64,000 nucleotides of DNA, from contig JAHZIX010000005.1 of NCBI GenBank assembly GCA_022601195.1, forward strand, positions 186,001 through 250,000, read 5' to 3'. Positions 52,347 through 60,625 of the stretch are shown here, one piece after another. The DNA is from Deltaproteobacteria bacterium. Its GTDB lineage: Bacteria > Acidobacteriota > Thermoanaerobaculia > Multivoradales > JAHZIX01. A program made the position numbers and the translations under genes. The notes beneath the pieces were generated by a model that did no database searches, had not been told where the DNA came from, and saw nothing but the letters and a program-made list of their open reading frames with translations. Numbering within the stretch: the stretch's first letter is position 1; each line of letters opens with the position of its first letter.

Positions 52347-52749
52347 CGTCGTCTCCTTGAAGGCAGTGGTCGAATTCTGGGTCGGTCAAGGGGGGAACCC
52401 TATCAATGCCTTGGCCAGGAAGGAAGGTATTTGAAATAGCACTGACAGCCTTCGTCTGAAGGCTCCCTGCGCTCTTCGCCGGAGCTCCCAGGGCTATCTT
52501 TGGGGTGTCTTCAGGGAGGCCGTCCCGACTCCTTTCGGCGCGACAGTGTGCCTTGTATTGCCTCTCCCGGCCTCCTAGTCCCACCGCTGGGGCCAATGCA
52601 GATTTGCTGGAACGTGTGGAGAGGTCTTTCAGCACCTTCCCAAGCCCGTAGAAGCGGTGGTGGCGAAAGGCCTCGAGACGGCTCCGCGGGGCGTCAGAAC
52701 TTTCTCGGCCATGTTAATCTGAAGGGGTTATCAAAAGGAGGAATGAAGT
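52347..52749. other. Divergent intergenic region
   Basis: About 400 bases between the FMN reductase gene and an unknown membrane-anchored protein. Open frames here have no supporting features. The ribosome binding site AAAGGAGG lies at 52735-52742. No clear operator or hairpin was found. Confidence 0.35.
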
Positions 52750-53490
52750 ATGAGTCAGGGGAAAAAGGGCCTGAGCCCCCTAGCCTGGGTGGCGATCGGA
52801 TGCGTTGGTTTGCTGGTCATGGGCGGAATCGCCATGTCCTTGGGAGTTTGGTTCGTTGGCAAGAAGGCCAAGGGCTTGATCGAGGATTTCGAGGAACGAC
52901 CGGTCGAGATGGGAGCCAAAGCCATCGCATTGGCGAATCCCGAGCTCGAGTTCGTCTCGGCCAATGAAGAAGGCCGCACCGTCGTGATGCGCAACGAGAA
53001 GACCGGTGAAGAGATGACCTTCAATTTTGACGATATCGAGAACGGCAATTTCAGCTTCGATACCGGTGAGGGAGAGGTTTCTGTTTCAGCCGCAGACGCG
53101 GCTGGAGGTGGAGGGCTCACCATCACTCAGAATGGTAAGACCAAAGCCACCATTGGTGGAGGCGGCGGGGCAGAAGAGCTACCGGACTGGGTACCCGTCT
53201 ACCCGGGAGCGGATGTCAAAGTCGGTTTCTCGTCTACCGGTGACCAAGGTTCCGCAGGAATTTTCGAGATGAGCTCCACTGATACGGCGGACAAGATGCT
53301 CGACTTTCTGGAAGCCCAGCTAGAGGAGGCGGGCTATAAAATAACCCGCCAGCGGGTTTCAGTGGGAGATAGCGGCCCCCAAGGCATCGTTACCGGCACT
53401 TACGAAAACGGCAAGCGGACCGTCAACGCCACGGCGAGTCTCGACGGAGACAACACCAAGGTGGCGGTGCAGTACAGCTCTCGCAACTAG
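52750..53490 (+). CDS. Membrane-anchored protein of unknown function
   Basis: A 246-residue protein; ATG 52750 follows AAAGGAGG. A single transmembrane helix near the N-terminus (LAWVAIGCVGLLVMGGIAMS) anchors an extracytoplasmic domain. This comprises a beta-rich part (VVMRNEKTGEEMTFNFDDIE, VSVSAADAAGGGG, LTITQNGKTKATIGGGGG) and a C-terminal part beginning LPDWVPVYPGADVKVGFSST and containing MLDFLEAQLEEAGYKITRQR, which resembles small sandwich domains found in many bacterial membrane proteins. I cannot name a family. Followed by a strong hairpin. Confidence 0.75.
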   Translation: MSQGKKGLSPLAWVAIGCVGLLVMGGIAMSLGVWFVGKKAKGLIEDFEERPVEMGAKAIALANPELEFVSANEEGRTVVMRNEKTGEEMTFNFDDIENGNFSFDTGEGEVSVSAADAAGGGGLTITQNGKTKATIGGGGGAEELPDWVPVYPGADVKVGFSSTGDQGSAGIFEMSSTDTADKMLDFLEAQLEEAGYKITRQRVSVGDSGPQGIVTGTYENGKRTVNATASLDGDNTKVAVQYSSRN

Positions 53491-53499
53491 CTGCTAGGC

Positions 53500-53527
53500 G
53501 ATAAGAGGGCCTTCGGGCCCGCTTATC
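53500..53527. terminator. Terminator-like hairpin without T-run
   Basis: GATAAG-A-GGGCC-TTCG-GGCCC-G-CTTATC: 11 base pairs with one internal mismatch and a UUCG tetraloop, directly after the stop at 53490. No uridine tract follows on the plus strand (ATGGCC), so termination efficiency is uncertain; it may stabilise the 3' end. Confidence 0.55.
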
Positions 53528-53608
53528 ATGGCCCCATCCACTATGGAACTAGCGATTCTGATCGGTCTTCAGGCTTGCGAAAGGTGACCATTCTCAAGTG
53601 GGGTAGGG

Positions 53609-54583
53609 TCAGTCTTCGCTCCACTCCTCTAGAAGCTCGGGGTCGAGGTTGCCGCCGCATAGAGGAGTGACGATGCGCTCTCCTCGCCACCGTTGCGGAT
53701 ATTCGAGCAGAGCGGCCACGCCGGCGATACCGGCTGGCTCTACAACGATCCCCGTTCTCTTCACAACCAGGCTTACCGCCGCCTTGATGGCTGATTCCGA
53801 GACTTCGACGATGTCGTCGGCGAAAGCATTGACCCAGGCCACACCGGAAGAGACCGGCTCACGGACGGCGATGCCATCGGCGATGGTGTCGGCGTGAGGG
53901 GTAGTGACTCGGCTACCGGCTCGGAAGGAGAGATGCATCGAGGGAGCCTTGGCCGCTACGACACCGATTCTGCGAATGGGCACCCTTCGGCGGGCGCACC
54001 AGCCGGCGACTCCACCGAACAGAGCTCCGTTTCCGACCGGGCAGAGCAAGGTGTCGAAAGGAAAACGGGAGCTTTCGATCTCTTGGCCGAGAGTGGCGGT
54101 GCCCAAGAAGAGCTCCTCCTCGGTGCCATCTTCTACGAAGGTCAGCCCTCGGGAACGGGCATACCCCTGGGCGACTTCTTTGGCTGCATCGAAATCCCGT
54201 CCTTCCTGGAATACCTCAGCCCCCAAGTCCTTCATGCGTTGCACTTTCATAGGGCTGGCGCCGGTCGCGGCGAAAACCACGGAGCCCAGTCCCTTCTTGG
54301 CAGCGGACCAGGCGATTCCTTGGCCGAAATTGCCGGCGGAAGCACACACCACGGGCCCAGCGAGGCCAGGGCGGGTCAGAAGAGCTTCGGTACCTCTTCC
54401 TTTGAAAGACCGAATGGGACCTAGACACTCATTCTTGAGGTGGAGAAAGGCTCCCACTTCCCGATCGAGCTCCCTTTCCATGACCAAGGGAGTATCCAGG
54501 AAGCAGGGGTCGATCCTTTTGCGGGTGGATCGGACGCGGTCGATCCAGGCATCATCGCTCATTTGAGGGTGTGTTTCGGTCAT
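53609..54583 (-). CDS. Threonine/serine dehydratase-like PLP enzyme (fold type II)
   Basis: A 324-residue protein of the tryptophan synthase beta-like PLP family. The PLP Lys lies in LGPIRSFKGRGTEALL; the substrate loop is VCASAGNFGQGIAWSAA; the phosphate-binding Gly loop is LLCPVGNGALFGGVAGW. C-terminal TPLCGGNLDP is typical. It lacks an ACT domain, as in catabolic or serine-racemase-like members. Likely L-threonine/L-serine ammonia-lyase; racemase activity cannot be excluded. A D-amino-acid PLP enzyme is encoded 2 kb away. Confidence 0.9.
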   Translation of the reverse strand: MTETHPQMSDDAWIDRVRSTRKRIDPCFLDTPLVMERELDREVGAFLHLKNECLGPIRSFKGRGTEALLTRPGLAGPVVCASAGNFGQGIAWSAAKKGLGSVVFAATGASPMKVQRMKDLGAEVFQEGRDFDAAKEVAQGYARSRGLTFVEDGTEEELFLGTATLGQEIESSRFPFDTLLCPVGNGALFGGVAGWCARRRVPIRRIGVVAAKAPSMHLSFRAGSRVTTPHADTIADGIAVREPVSSGVAWVNAFADDIVEVSESAIKAAVSLVVKRTGIVVEPAGIAGVAALLEYPQRWRGERIVTPLCGGNLDPELLEEWSED

Positions 54584-54898
54584 CGAGGCATCTTACCGAG
54601 GCCGGTTGGGGGAGTCGAGGATGAGATTCGTCCCTAGGGTGGGCAAGCCTACTAGGGCCTTACCTGGACGAACATTCGCTCACGGAGCGTGTGCCTTTCA
54701 ATCACCGCCAATCAGTGCTCGCTACAGTGCCCGCTGCAGTGCCCGCTACAGCAGCCCGCTACGGTGCCAGCTGCTGAAGGCTGAAGTGTTTTGGGATCTC
54801 TGGAAATTCTTCGGAGTGTTATTCTTGGCTTAGAGGCGAGTCAGTGACTTTTCCAGAATCAGGGCCAGGTGGTTGCGAAATAGCTGGGAGCTTCCAAA
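54584..54898. other. Intergenic region with a short tandem repeat
   Basis: About 315 bases between divergent genes. Apart from the 12-base tandem repeat at 54720-54768 no structure was found. No gene recognised. Confidence 0.4.
54720..54768. repeat. Tandem 12-base repeat, four imperfect copies
   Basis: Units CGCTACAGTGCC, CGCTGCAGTGCC, CGCTACAGCAGCC and CGCTACGGTGCC follow each other directly. The third has one extra base, so the array is not translated in one frame. It is intergenic, about 130 bases upstream of the gene at 54899. Confidence 0.75.
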
Positions 54899-55285
54899 AT
54901 GGACACAGCGATTCAGATCTTCGCCATTCTCAACCTCGGAATCATCGGTCTGTCGCACTTGATTAGGCCGAAGGCTTGGATCCAGTTTTTCATTCTCCTC
55001 CGCGAGAAAGGGGAGGCTGGAGTTTTCGCTATCGGATTCCTGAGCCTCTTATTTGGTTCCCTGATCGTCTCTTTCCACAATATCTGGACCGGCATTCCCG
55101 CTGTGCTCACGGTCCTCGGCTGGGCTCAGATTCTCAAGGCCTTGATTTACTTCACTCTGCCTGCTGTTGGATTGAGGAATCTCCACGGTCTCTCGCCGGA
55201 GAAGGAGCGGCACTTCCAGATCGCTGGAGTCTTGCTGCTCGCCCTGGCATCGCTCTTGGTCTTTCATCTCTGGGTGAGCGGTTGA
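54899..55285 (+). CDS. Small four-helix membrane protein
   Basis: A 128-residue protein with four hydrophobic segments at about residues 4-21, 40-60, 64-88 and 107-126. It looks DoxX-like in size and topology but I do not recognise a diagnostic motif. ATG 54899 has no strong ribosome binding site. The stop overlaps the TTG start of the next gene (TTGA at 55282-55285), implying translational coupling with the Ntn hydrolase-like protein. Confidence 0.7.
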   Translation: MDTAIQIFAILNLGIIGLSHLIRPKAWIQFFILLREKGEAGVFAIGFLSLLFGSLIVSFHNIWTGIPAVLTVLGWAQILKALIYFTLPAVGLRNLHGLSPEKERHFQIAGVLLLALASLLVFHLWVSG

Positions 55286-56301
55286 CCCAGCTGGGAGAAG
55301 CTAATTCGGAGGGGGTCGAACCGCCTTCCCTGGATGTTGATCTCTCCCTGGCTCCGAGAGAGCGTTGGCAGCTTTCCGCTCAGCAGAAGGCCCAAGCCGT
55401 TGCGCTGTTGGAGATGTACAACTCAGAGCTGGAGGGATTTCCCGAGCTCATTTCGTCGGTAGCTGTCAAAGCGCCGGATCTGTTAGCTCCGTCGATCCAT
55501 ATGGAGTTGTCAGGCCTTGCAAAAGAGCTTGGTGTGAGCCTGGAACAGGTCATCCTTGGCAATTTGCACTATGACCTTCTCAAATTCGTTTGGGGTTGTT
55601 CGGCCTTTGCCATCGAGACCGAGAATGGACCTTTGCTTGCTCGCAACCTGGACTGGTGGACCTTCAATAAAGCGCTGGGGCAAAATACTCTCATCAGTCA
55701 TTTTCGCAACGGTCCTCAGGGTCCCTTTCAGACCGTCGGCTGGCCGGGTTTTGTCGGAGCCCTGTCCGGGGTAGCGGTGGGGCGCTTCGCGGTGACTCTG
55801 AATGCGGTCATCAGCAATGACGCCGGTGAGGTTGCTCAGCCGGTCTCGATGTTGATTCGACGAGTTTTGGAGACCACGGACTCCTTTCAAGCCGCTGTGG
55901 AGATCTTGTCCGAAACCCCCATTGCCTCAGATTGCTTGCTGTTGGTGACGGGCGTTGAGCCGGGAGAGATGGTGGTGATCGAGCGCGCTCCGAATCGCTT
56001 TGCACTGCGGAAGCCAGAGAACGGCTTTGTCGTTGTGACCAACAATCACGAGATGCTTTCAGATGGCTCACCGGATTCGGGCAGCGAGCTTCAACGCACC
56101 TCTTGTGCTCGCTTTTCTCGAGTCGAAGAGTTGATTGAACACTCTACGAACAGAAACCCGGAATTCTGTTTCGATACTCTCCGGGATCCTGGAGTTCAGC
56201 TAGAGACTACCGTCCAACAAATGGTTTTCAGCGCTCGAGACGGGAGCGTCCAGGTGCGGCTCCCAGAATCATTTTCACCGCAAGGTTTGCTGAGGGAATA
56301 A
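55282..56301 (+). CDS. C45/acid-ceramidase-like Ntn hydrolase
   Basis: About 339 residues from TTG 55282, coupled to the upstream gene; the open frame reaches far upstream but there it overlaps the membrane protein in another frame. The conserved nucleophile block is FVWGCSAFAIETENGPLLAR followed by NLDWW, as in choloylglycine/NAAA/acid ceramidase and isopenicillin N acyltransferase-like enzymes, where the Cys becomes the N-terminal nucleophile after self-cleavage. Further support: FVGALSGVAVGRFAVTLNAV and FVVVTNNHEM. No signal peptide. Likely amide bond hydrolysis of an N-acyl substrate. Confidence 0.83.
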   Translation: MTQLGEANSEGVEPPSLDVDLSLAPRERWQLSAQQKAQAVALLEMYNSELEGFPELISSVAVKAPDLLAPSIHMELSGLAKELGVSLEQVILGNLHYDLLKFVWGCSAFAIETENGPLLARNLDWWTFNKALGQNTLISHFRNGPQGPFQTVGWPGFVGALSGVAVGRFAVTLNAVISNDAGEVAQPVSMLIRRVLETTDSFQAAVEILSETPIASDCLLLVTGVEPGEMVVIERAPNRFALRKPENGFVVVTNNHEMLSDGSPDSGSELQRTSCARFSRVEELIEHSTNRNPEFCFDTLRDPGVQLETTVQQMVFSARDGSVQVRLPESFSPQGLLRE

Positions 56302-56385
56302 CTTCATTGCCGGAGTGGAAATCGGTGCATCTACTGCTTCTGCCAGCTTCCCTTTCAGAGTCTTCTTGTGATCGCTAACGGCGGC

Positions 56386-57042
56386 TCAGGCGCTTACCTC
56401 AACCCCCACCGGGCAGCTCACTCCTGTGCCCCCGAGGCCACAGTATCCTCCGGGGTTTTTGGCCAGGTATTGCTGGTGATAGTCCTCGGCATAGTAGAAG
56501 GTTGGAGCATCGAGAATCTCGGTGGTTATTTCGCCGAGACCGGCGGCCTTCAGGCTCTTCTGGTAGGCCTGTTTAGAAGCCAGGGCGGCCTCTCTTTGGT
56601 CCGCGGAAGTGGTGTAAATACCAGAACGATATTGGGTACCGGTGTCGTTGCCTTGCCGCATTCCCTGGGTGGGGTTGTGACTCTCCCAAAACAGCCTCAG
56701 GAGCTGATCATAGGTGATCTGGTCGGGGTCGAAGATGACTCTCACCACCTCGTTATGGCCAGTTCTTCCTGAGCAAACTTCTCGGTAGGTGGGGTTAGGA
56801 GTTTCACCGGCGGCGTAGCCGACGGAAGTGGAGTGGACTCCCTCTGCCTGCCAGAAGACGCGTTCAGCTCCCCAAAAACAGCCGAGGCCGAACAGGGCTT
56901 CCTGGAGGCCTTGGGGAAAGGGAGGCTCCAGCCGAGCATCGAGTACGAAATGGCGCTCCGGGACGAGCATCTTTTCCTGCCGCCCCGGAAGGGCGTCAGC
57001 CGGGGAAGGTAGGGTAGCTTTTTTGAGATCGAACAAGCCCAT
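56386..57042 (-). CDS. msrA: Peptide methionine sulfoxide reductase MsrA
   Basis: A 218-residue protein; ATG 57042 follows AGGAG. The catalytic motif [13 protein letters not shown] is followed by [56 protein letters not shown] and [20 protein letters not shown]. The final part adds a second Cys (GVSCPVG). It reduces methionine-S-sulfoxide in oxidised proteins using thioredoxin; C-terminal Cys residues are the resolving ones. No export signal, so cytoplasmic. Confidence 0.96.
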   Translation of the reverse strand: MGLFDLKKATLPSPADALPGRQEKMLVPERHFVLDARLEPPFPQGLQEALFGLGCFWGAERVFWQAEGVHSTSVGYAAGETPNPTYREVCSGRTGHNEVVRVIFDPDQITYDQLLRLFWESHNPTQGMRQGNDTGTQYRSGIYTTSADQREAALASKQAYQKSLKAAGLGEITTEILDAPTFYYAEDYHQQYLAKNPGGYCGLGGTGVSCPVGVEVSA

Positions 57043-57079
57043 GGGGAGAGTCTCCTATGGAACGGGTTTCAAAGAGGTT

Positions 57080-57142
57080 CGAGGTCCCAATGAGGGGCCC
57101 CCAATGAGAGGCCCCTACGAGGGGCTCCAGTGGGGGACCTCG
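57080..57142. repeat. Inverted and direct repeats upstream of msrA
   Basis: CGAGGTCCC (57080-57088) and GGGACCTCG (57134-57142) are perfect inverted repeats. Between them two near-copies of CCAATGAGAGGCCCC and a hairpin GGCCCCT/AGGGGCT occur. It lies between the stop of the DinB gene and the start of msrA; it could terminate the former or be part of the msrA leader. Confidence 0.5.
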
Positions 57143-57170
57143 GACGTCAGAAATGGGGTCCATAGCAGCT

Positions 57171-57785
57171 CTAGCTAGCCGGGTACCCCTCGGCTTCCTT
57201 TATCTCTAGAATTTGCAAGGTGTGCCGTTCGGTGTGGCCGGAGAGGAAGAGAAACCAGCCATAGGCATCCAGCTGTTCAAAGGCCGGGTGGGCAGAGGCG
57301 AACTTGCGTAGGTCGCCGCTACTTTTGACCAGGGAAACGGTCTTGTTTCGCTCCTCTTCAAAGACCCGAAGGCTCTGCGCCGGGTCCTTCCAGCGGGCGG
57401 TCGGTTGGATCGGCTTCGGCGCCTGGAATTTCTGCGACCGGTCGACGATGAATTGGAGTACCGTGGCATCCTTGACCGAAGATTCAAGCTGCTCCGGAGT
57501 CGCCGCTTCTCCGTGGATGAGCTGGGTGATGTTCTCCTGAAGGAATTCTTCGGTCACGGCGATATGTTCGGCGCACTCGGCGATCGTCCAGCGCTCCTCG
57601 CCGGCCCGGAAATTCCACTGTTCTTCCGAAAGGTCCTCGACCGCTTCCAGGAAGAGAGAGCGTGTTCTTTCCAGGTGATCCAAGAGTGCTTTCTTCTCTT
57701 GCGGAGTCATGGTTGCGGCAGTCGCTGGTGCTGCGGCTATCCATACCAGGGATACGCAGGCCAGAAAGGCTGAGATTCGTTTCAT
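57171..57785 (-). CDS. Exported DinB-like protein
   Basis: A 204-residue protein; ATG 57785 follows AAGGAGAATTTGATTC. Unusually for the DinB four-helix family it carries a signal peptide (residues 1-23, FLACVSLVWIAAAPATAAT). The DinB core includes KALLDHLERTRSLFLEAVED, WTIAECAEHIAVTEEF and SGHTERHTLQI; the His residues of the metal site (AEHIA, HTERH) are present. DinB proteins are thiol- or metal-dependent; no substrate can be given. Precedes msrA on the minus strand, 128 bases upstream, with repeats between. Confidence 0.87.
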   Translation of the reverse strand: MKRISAFLACVSLVWIAAAPATAATMTPQEKKALLDHLERTRSLFLEAVEDLSEEQWNFRAGEERWTIAECAEHIAVTEEFLQENITQLIHGEAATPEQLESSVKDATVLQFIVDRSQKFQAPKPIQPTARWKDPAQSLRVFEEERNKTVSLVKSSGDLRKFASAHPAFEQLDAYGWFLFLSGHTERHTLQILEIKEAEGYPAS

Positions 57786-58343
57786 GAATCAAATTCTCCT
57801 TCGTCGTCGAATTCGTGGAGCCCGCCCTACGATGGGCTCAGGCATAGGATAGACGATCAGATGGGTGGGAAGAGGACATCCGCGGCGACATTTGCTGCGA
57901 TTTCGCTACTCTGAGCCCAGAATTCCCCTGAAATGACATGGGCTGGCTGCCGAACCGAGGTCTTTCTCGTCACCCACTTCCGTCGCGTCGAGTCTCCCTG
58001 GCTCCCTGGGGCTCCCTGTATTCCTGGCGCCAGAAGGGGTATCACTCAGCCTTCTGGGGCCAAAAGCCTGTTTTTCTTGGCTTTTTCCCATCGATGGGGC
58101 CCAGCAACCTAGGGTGGGTCTCCCTCTGGCTCCGATCGGGGCACCTCCTGGTTCCTCATTCTCGTAACCGAGGGGCCTCCACCGCAAGTCGCCAGCATCG
58201 AAGCCGGTTTGAAGGGGGAGCCATCGTCGTCGGCCTAGAGGCAGCGGCAAGGAGATCCTCGAGGGGGTGAGGGGATTCGATCTGCGGGTCCGCTATCCAA
58301 AATGAGTGAAGCCATACAGGCCAGCTCTTTGAGGAGGTATCCC
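57786..58343. other. Long intergenic region without a recognised gene
   Basis: About 560 bases between divergent genes. It has two inverted repeats: CCAGAAGG/CCTTCTGG (58030-58057) and AAAAGCC/GGCTTTT (58062-58085, with a T-rich loop and followed by T). The second resembles a weak terminator but no gene ends just before it. Open frames are unsupported. May be decayed sequence. Confidence 0.4.
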
Positions 58344-58994
58344 ATGTTGAAGAAGATGACGATCGGTTTGGTTGCGGTTCTGTTTCTGACGGCAGCTTCG
58401 GCGGGGCCGGCTTGGGCCTGTTTAGTGCCAGCTTCCCCCATTTTTGCCAAGGTGGCGGAGCTCGGTCCGAATCCCGGCGGCCTCGAGCAAATGCGGGTCT
58501 ATGTCTACGGTTTCGAGATGACCGATTTCTCGAGTTATGGTGTCGGTTGCACGATAGGCCTGAGTCTGGAGTCGAAGATTCTGGGTTCTCCCCTTTGGTT
58601 AGCTCAGAAGAGAGGTTTGACGCTTTCGGCAGCAGTCCTCGATGTGGACACCAACATCACGAATCAGAATTTCACTCTAAATCCATCTGCCCTGCTCGAT
58701 TTCAACGGTCAGACGATGGGATTGGGCTACTTCGACTGGCCCATCCCTGTAGCCTTTGCCCCTTTTACCCTCACTGCGGCTTCGGTAGCCGCCAATGGAG
58801 CGCCGGAGGGCGAGGTGGTTTTGGAGTTCGAAGTCATTCTCAAACCGGACTACTCGGTGGAGGAGGGGGTCGAGGATCTAGTGGAGTTCGGTTTTATTGC
58901 CAGTGACTACTCGTTGACCTACTACGGTATTACCTACTTCCTGGCAACCTCACAGCCCATGGTGACGAAGATCGAAGAGGTCATTTGGCCCTAG
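58344..58994 (+). CDS. Exported protein of unknown function
   Basis: A 216-residue protein from ATG 58344, preceded by GAGGAGG at six bases; upstream frame to 58302 is unlikely. The signal peptide covers about residues 1-26 (MTIGLVAVLFLTAASAGPAW). The mature protein is beta-rich with two early cysteines (ACLVP, GCTIG), and I do not recognise a family. Its TAG stop overlaps the TAG stop of the convergent regulator gene (CTAG, 58991-58994). Confidence 0.75.
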   Translation: MLKKMTIGLVAVLFLTAASAGPAWACLVPASPIFAKVAELGPNPGGLEQMRVYVYGFEMTDFSSYGVGCTIGLSLESKILGSPLWLAQKRGLTLSAAVLDVDTNITNQNFTLNPSALLDFNGQTMGLGYFDWPIPVAFAPFTLTAASVAANGAPEGEVVLEFEVILKPDYSVEEGVEDLVEFGFIASDYSLTYYGITYFLATSQPMVTKIEEVIWP

Positions 58995-60367
58995 CCGAGG
59001 TCATATTTTTTCAAGCGATAGTAGAGAGTCGGCGGTGACAGGCCGAGAAGCCTGGCAGCTTGGACCCGGTTACCGTCGGCTCTGGCTAGAGCTTGAAGGA
59101 TTAGATGGCGTTCCAACTGACCCAGGTTGATGCCGTCGACGGGTAGGACGATCTCCTCTGACACCAAATTCGTTGGGACGGGGGCGGGGTCAATGAAGTA
59201 AAGGTGCTCCTGGCGGACCAGGGTATCGTCCTCAGAGATCACCACTCTCTCCAACAGGTTTCGCAACTCGCGGATATTGCCCCTCCAGGGATGCTCCATC
59301 AGAACCTTGGCAGCCTGGGGAGAGAGTCCCTGAAACCGCTTCTTGAGTTTGTCGTTAAATCTGTCCAGGAAGTGTTCCGCAAGGGGTTGTATATCTTCCG
59401 GTCGTTGACGCAAGGGGGGAGCGTAGAACTTGAAGACATTGAGCCGAAAGTACAGGTCTTCACGAAAACGACCTTCCTTGACCATAGTTTTCAGGTCCCG
59501 GTTGGTCGAGGCGATGATGCGAGCGTTGGCGGTCACCAGCTCCTGGCCACCTACCGGATAGTACTCTCGCTCTTCCAGGACTCGAAGTAAGGAGACCTGG
59601 GCTGTCTGGCTCAGCTCGCCGACTTCGTCCAGCAACAGGGTTCCTTTGTCTGCCAACTGGAACTTGCCGGCGACGTCTCTCCGACTGCCAGTGAAGGAGC
59701 CGGCTTTATGACCGAACAGCTCCGACTCAGCCAGCTCGGCAGGGATCGCTCCACAGTTGAGAGCGATGAAAGCTTGGTCGGTGCGGCTACTGGCGGCGTG
59801 AAGGCCGCGGGCGATCAATTCTTTGCCGGTGCCCGTGTCTCCCTCGATCAAGACCGTTGCGTCCGTAGGACCGATCTTGGCAATATCCTTACGGATCCTC
59901 TCGATAGCGGGACTGTTGCCAATGAGGCGGTACTTCTCATTGGAGATGAGCTGCAGCTCACGGCGTTGATGCAATTCCCGTTTGATTTCGCGGTTCTCTA
60001 GGGATCGCTCGATGGCCAAGAGAAGAACCTCTGGTTCAACAGGTTTGACCAGGTAGTCGGAGGCACCGTTTCGCACCGCCTCGACGATCTTGGAGACGTT
60101 TCCGTCTCCAGTCAGAATGATGACGGGTACCAGGGGTAGCTTTTGCCTGAGGTGGGCTAGGAGGGTCATGCCATCCATCCGGGGGAGCATCAGGTCCAGC
60201 AGGATGAGATCTGGCAGGGAGCCCCGGTCGAGGATTTGGAGGGCTTGTTCCGCGGAGCTAGCAGCCTGGACATTAAATCGATCCCCTAGGGAGAGGCACA
60301 TCAACTGCCGGAGCATCTCCTCGTCTTCGACGAGCAACACTGTCAGCGGATGTTCAGCTGGGGCCAA
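58991..60367 (-). CDS. NtrC-type sigma-54-dependent response regulator
   Basis: About 458 residues from TTG 60367, which has AGGAG nine bases upstream; the frame is open to 60478 without such a site. A receiver domain (VLLVEDEEMLRQL, LILLDLMLPRMDG with the phospho-Asp, DYLVKPVEPE) precedes an AAA+ domain (Walker A EGDTGTGKELIARGLH; Walker B LLLDEVGEL) and a Fis-type HTH (RVQAARLLGLSPPTLYYRLK). The sigma-54 contact loop is GSFTGS instead of the usual GAFTGA. No sensor kinase is adjacent, so it is an orphan in this window. Confidence 0.92.
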   Translation of the reverse strand: MAPAEHPLTVLLVEDEEMLRQLMCLSLGDRFNVQAASSAEQALQILDRGSLPDLILLDLMLPRMDGMTLLAHLRQKLPLVPVIILTGDGNVSKIVEAVRNGASDYLVKPVEPEVLLLAIERSLENREIKRELHQRRELQLISNEKYRLIGNSPAIERIRKDIAKIGPTDATVLIEGDTGTGKELIARGLHAASSRTDQAFIALNCGAIPAELAESELFGHKAGSFTGSRRDVAGKFQLADKGTLLLDEVGELSQTAQVSLLRVLEEREYYPVGGQELVTANARIIASTNRDLKTMVKEGRFREDLYFRLNVFKFYAPPLRQRPEDIQPLAEHFLDRFNDKLKKRFQGLSPQAAKVLMEHPWRGNIRELRNLLERVVISEDDTLVRQEHLYFIDPAPVPTNLVSEEIVLPVDGINLGQLERHLILQALARADGNRVQAARLLGLSPPTLYYRLKKYDLG

Positions 60368-60563
60368 ACTAACTTCTCCTCTCCGTCCCGTCTCCAGAGC
60401 CACAACTAGACAACCTCTCGCTCCGCTGCCTCGAGAGCTAGAAGTGGGGCTCCGAGAGGCGATCTTAGCGCCTGTCATTCTATCAGCCGTTTCGATTCAG
60501 CTTTCGAGGTCGGTGAGGGAACAATCTCTCGAGGAGCCGAATCTGATCGACTTACTGGCAATA

Positions 60564-60588
60564 GAAAAAGGGCCCTTGCGGGCCCTTG
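60564..60588 (-). terminator. Rho-independent terminator of the second M36 gene
   Basis: On the minus strand AAGGGCCC-GCAA-GGGCCCTT forms a perfect 8-bp stem with a GCAA tetraloop, followed by TTTCTATTG. It lies about 40 bases after the stop of the M36 peptidase gene and before the regulator gene. Confidence 0.85.
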
Positions 60589-60625
60589 AACGGCTCCTTG
60601 GGGAGCCTCGGTCGGGGGCGAATGC

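Noticed and set aside
58030-58086. Terminator-like repeats in the 57786-58343 gap taken as evidence for a hidden gene
   Set aside because: No open frame with a ribosome binding site or recognisable product precedes them on either strand.
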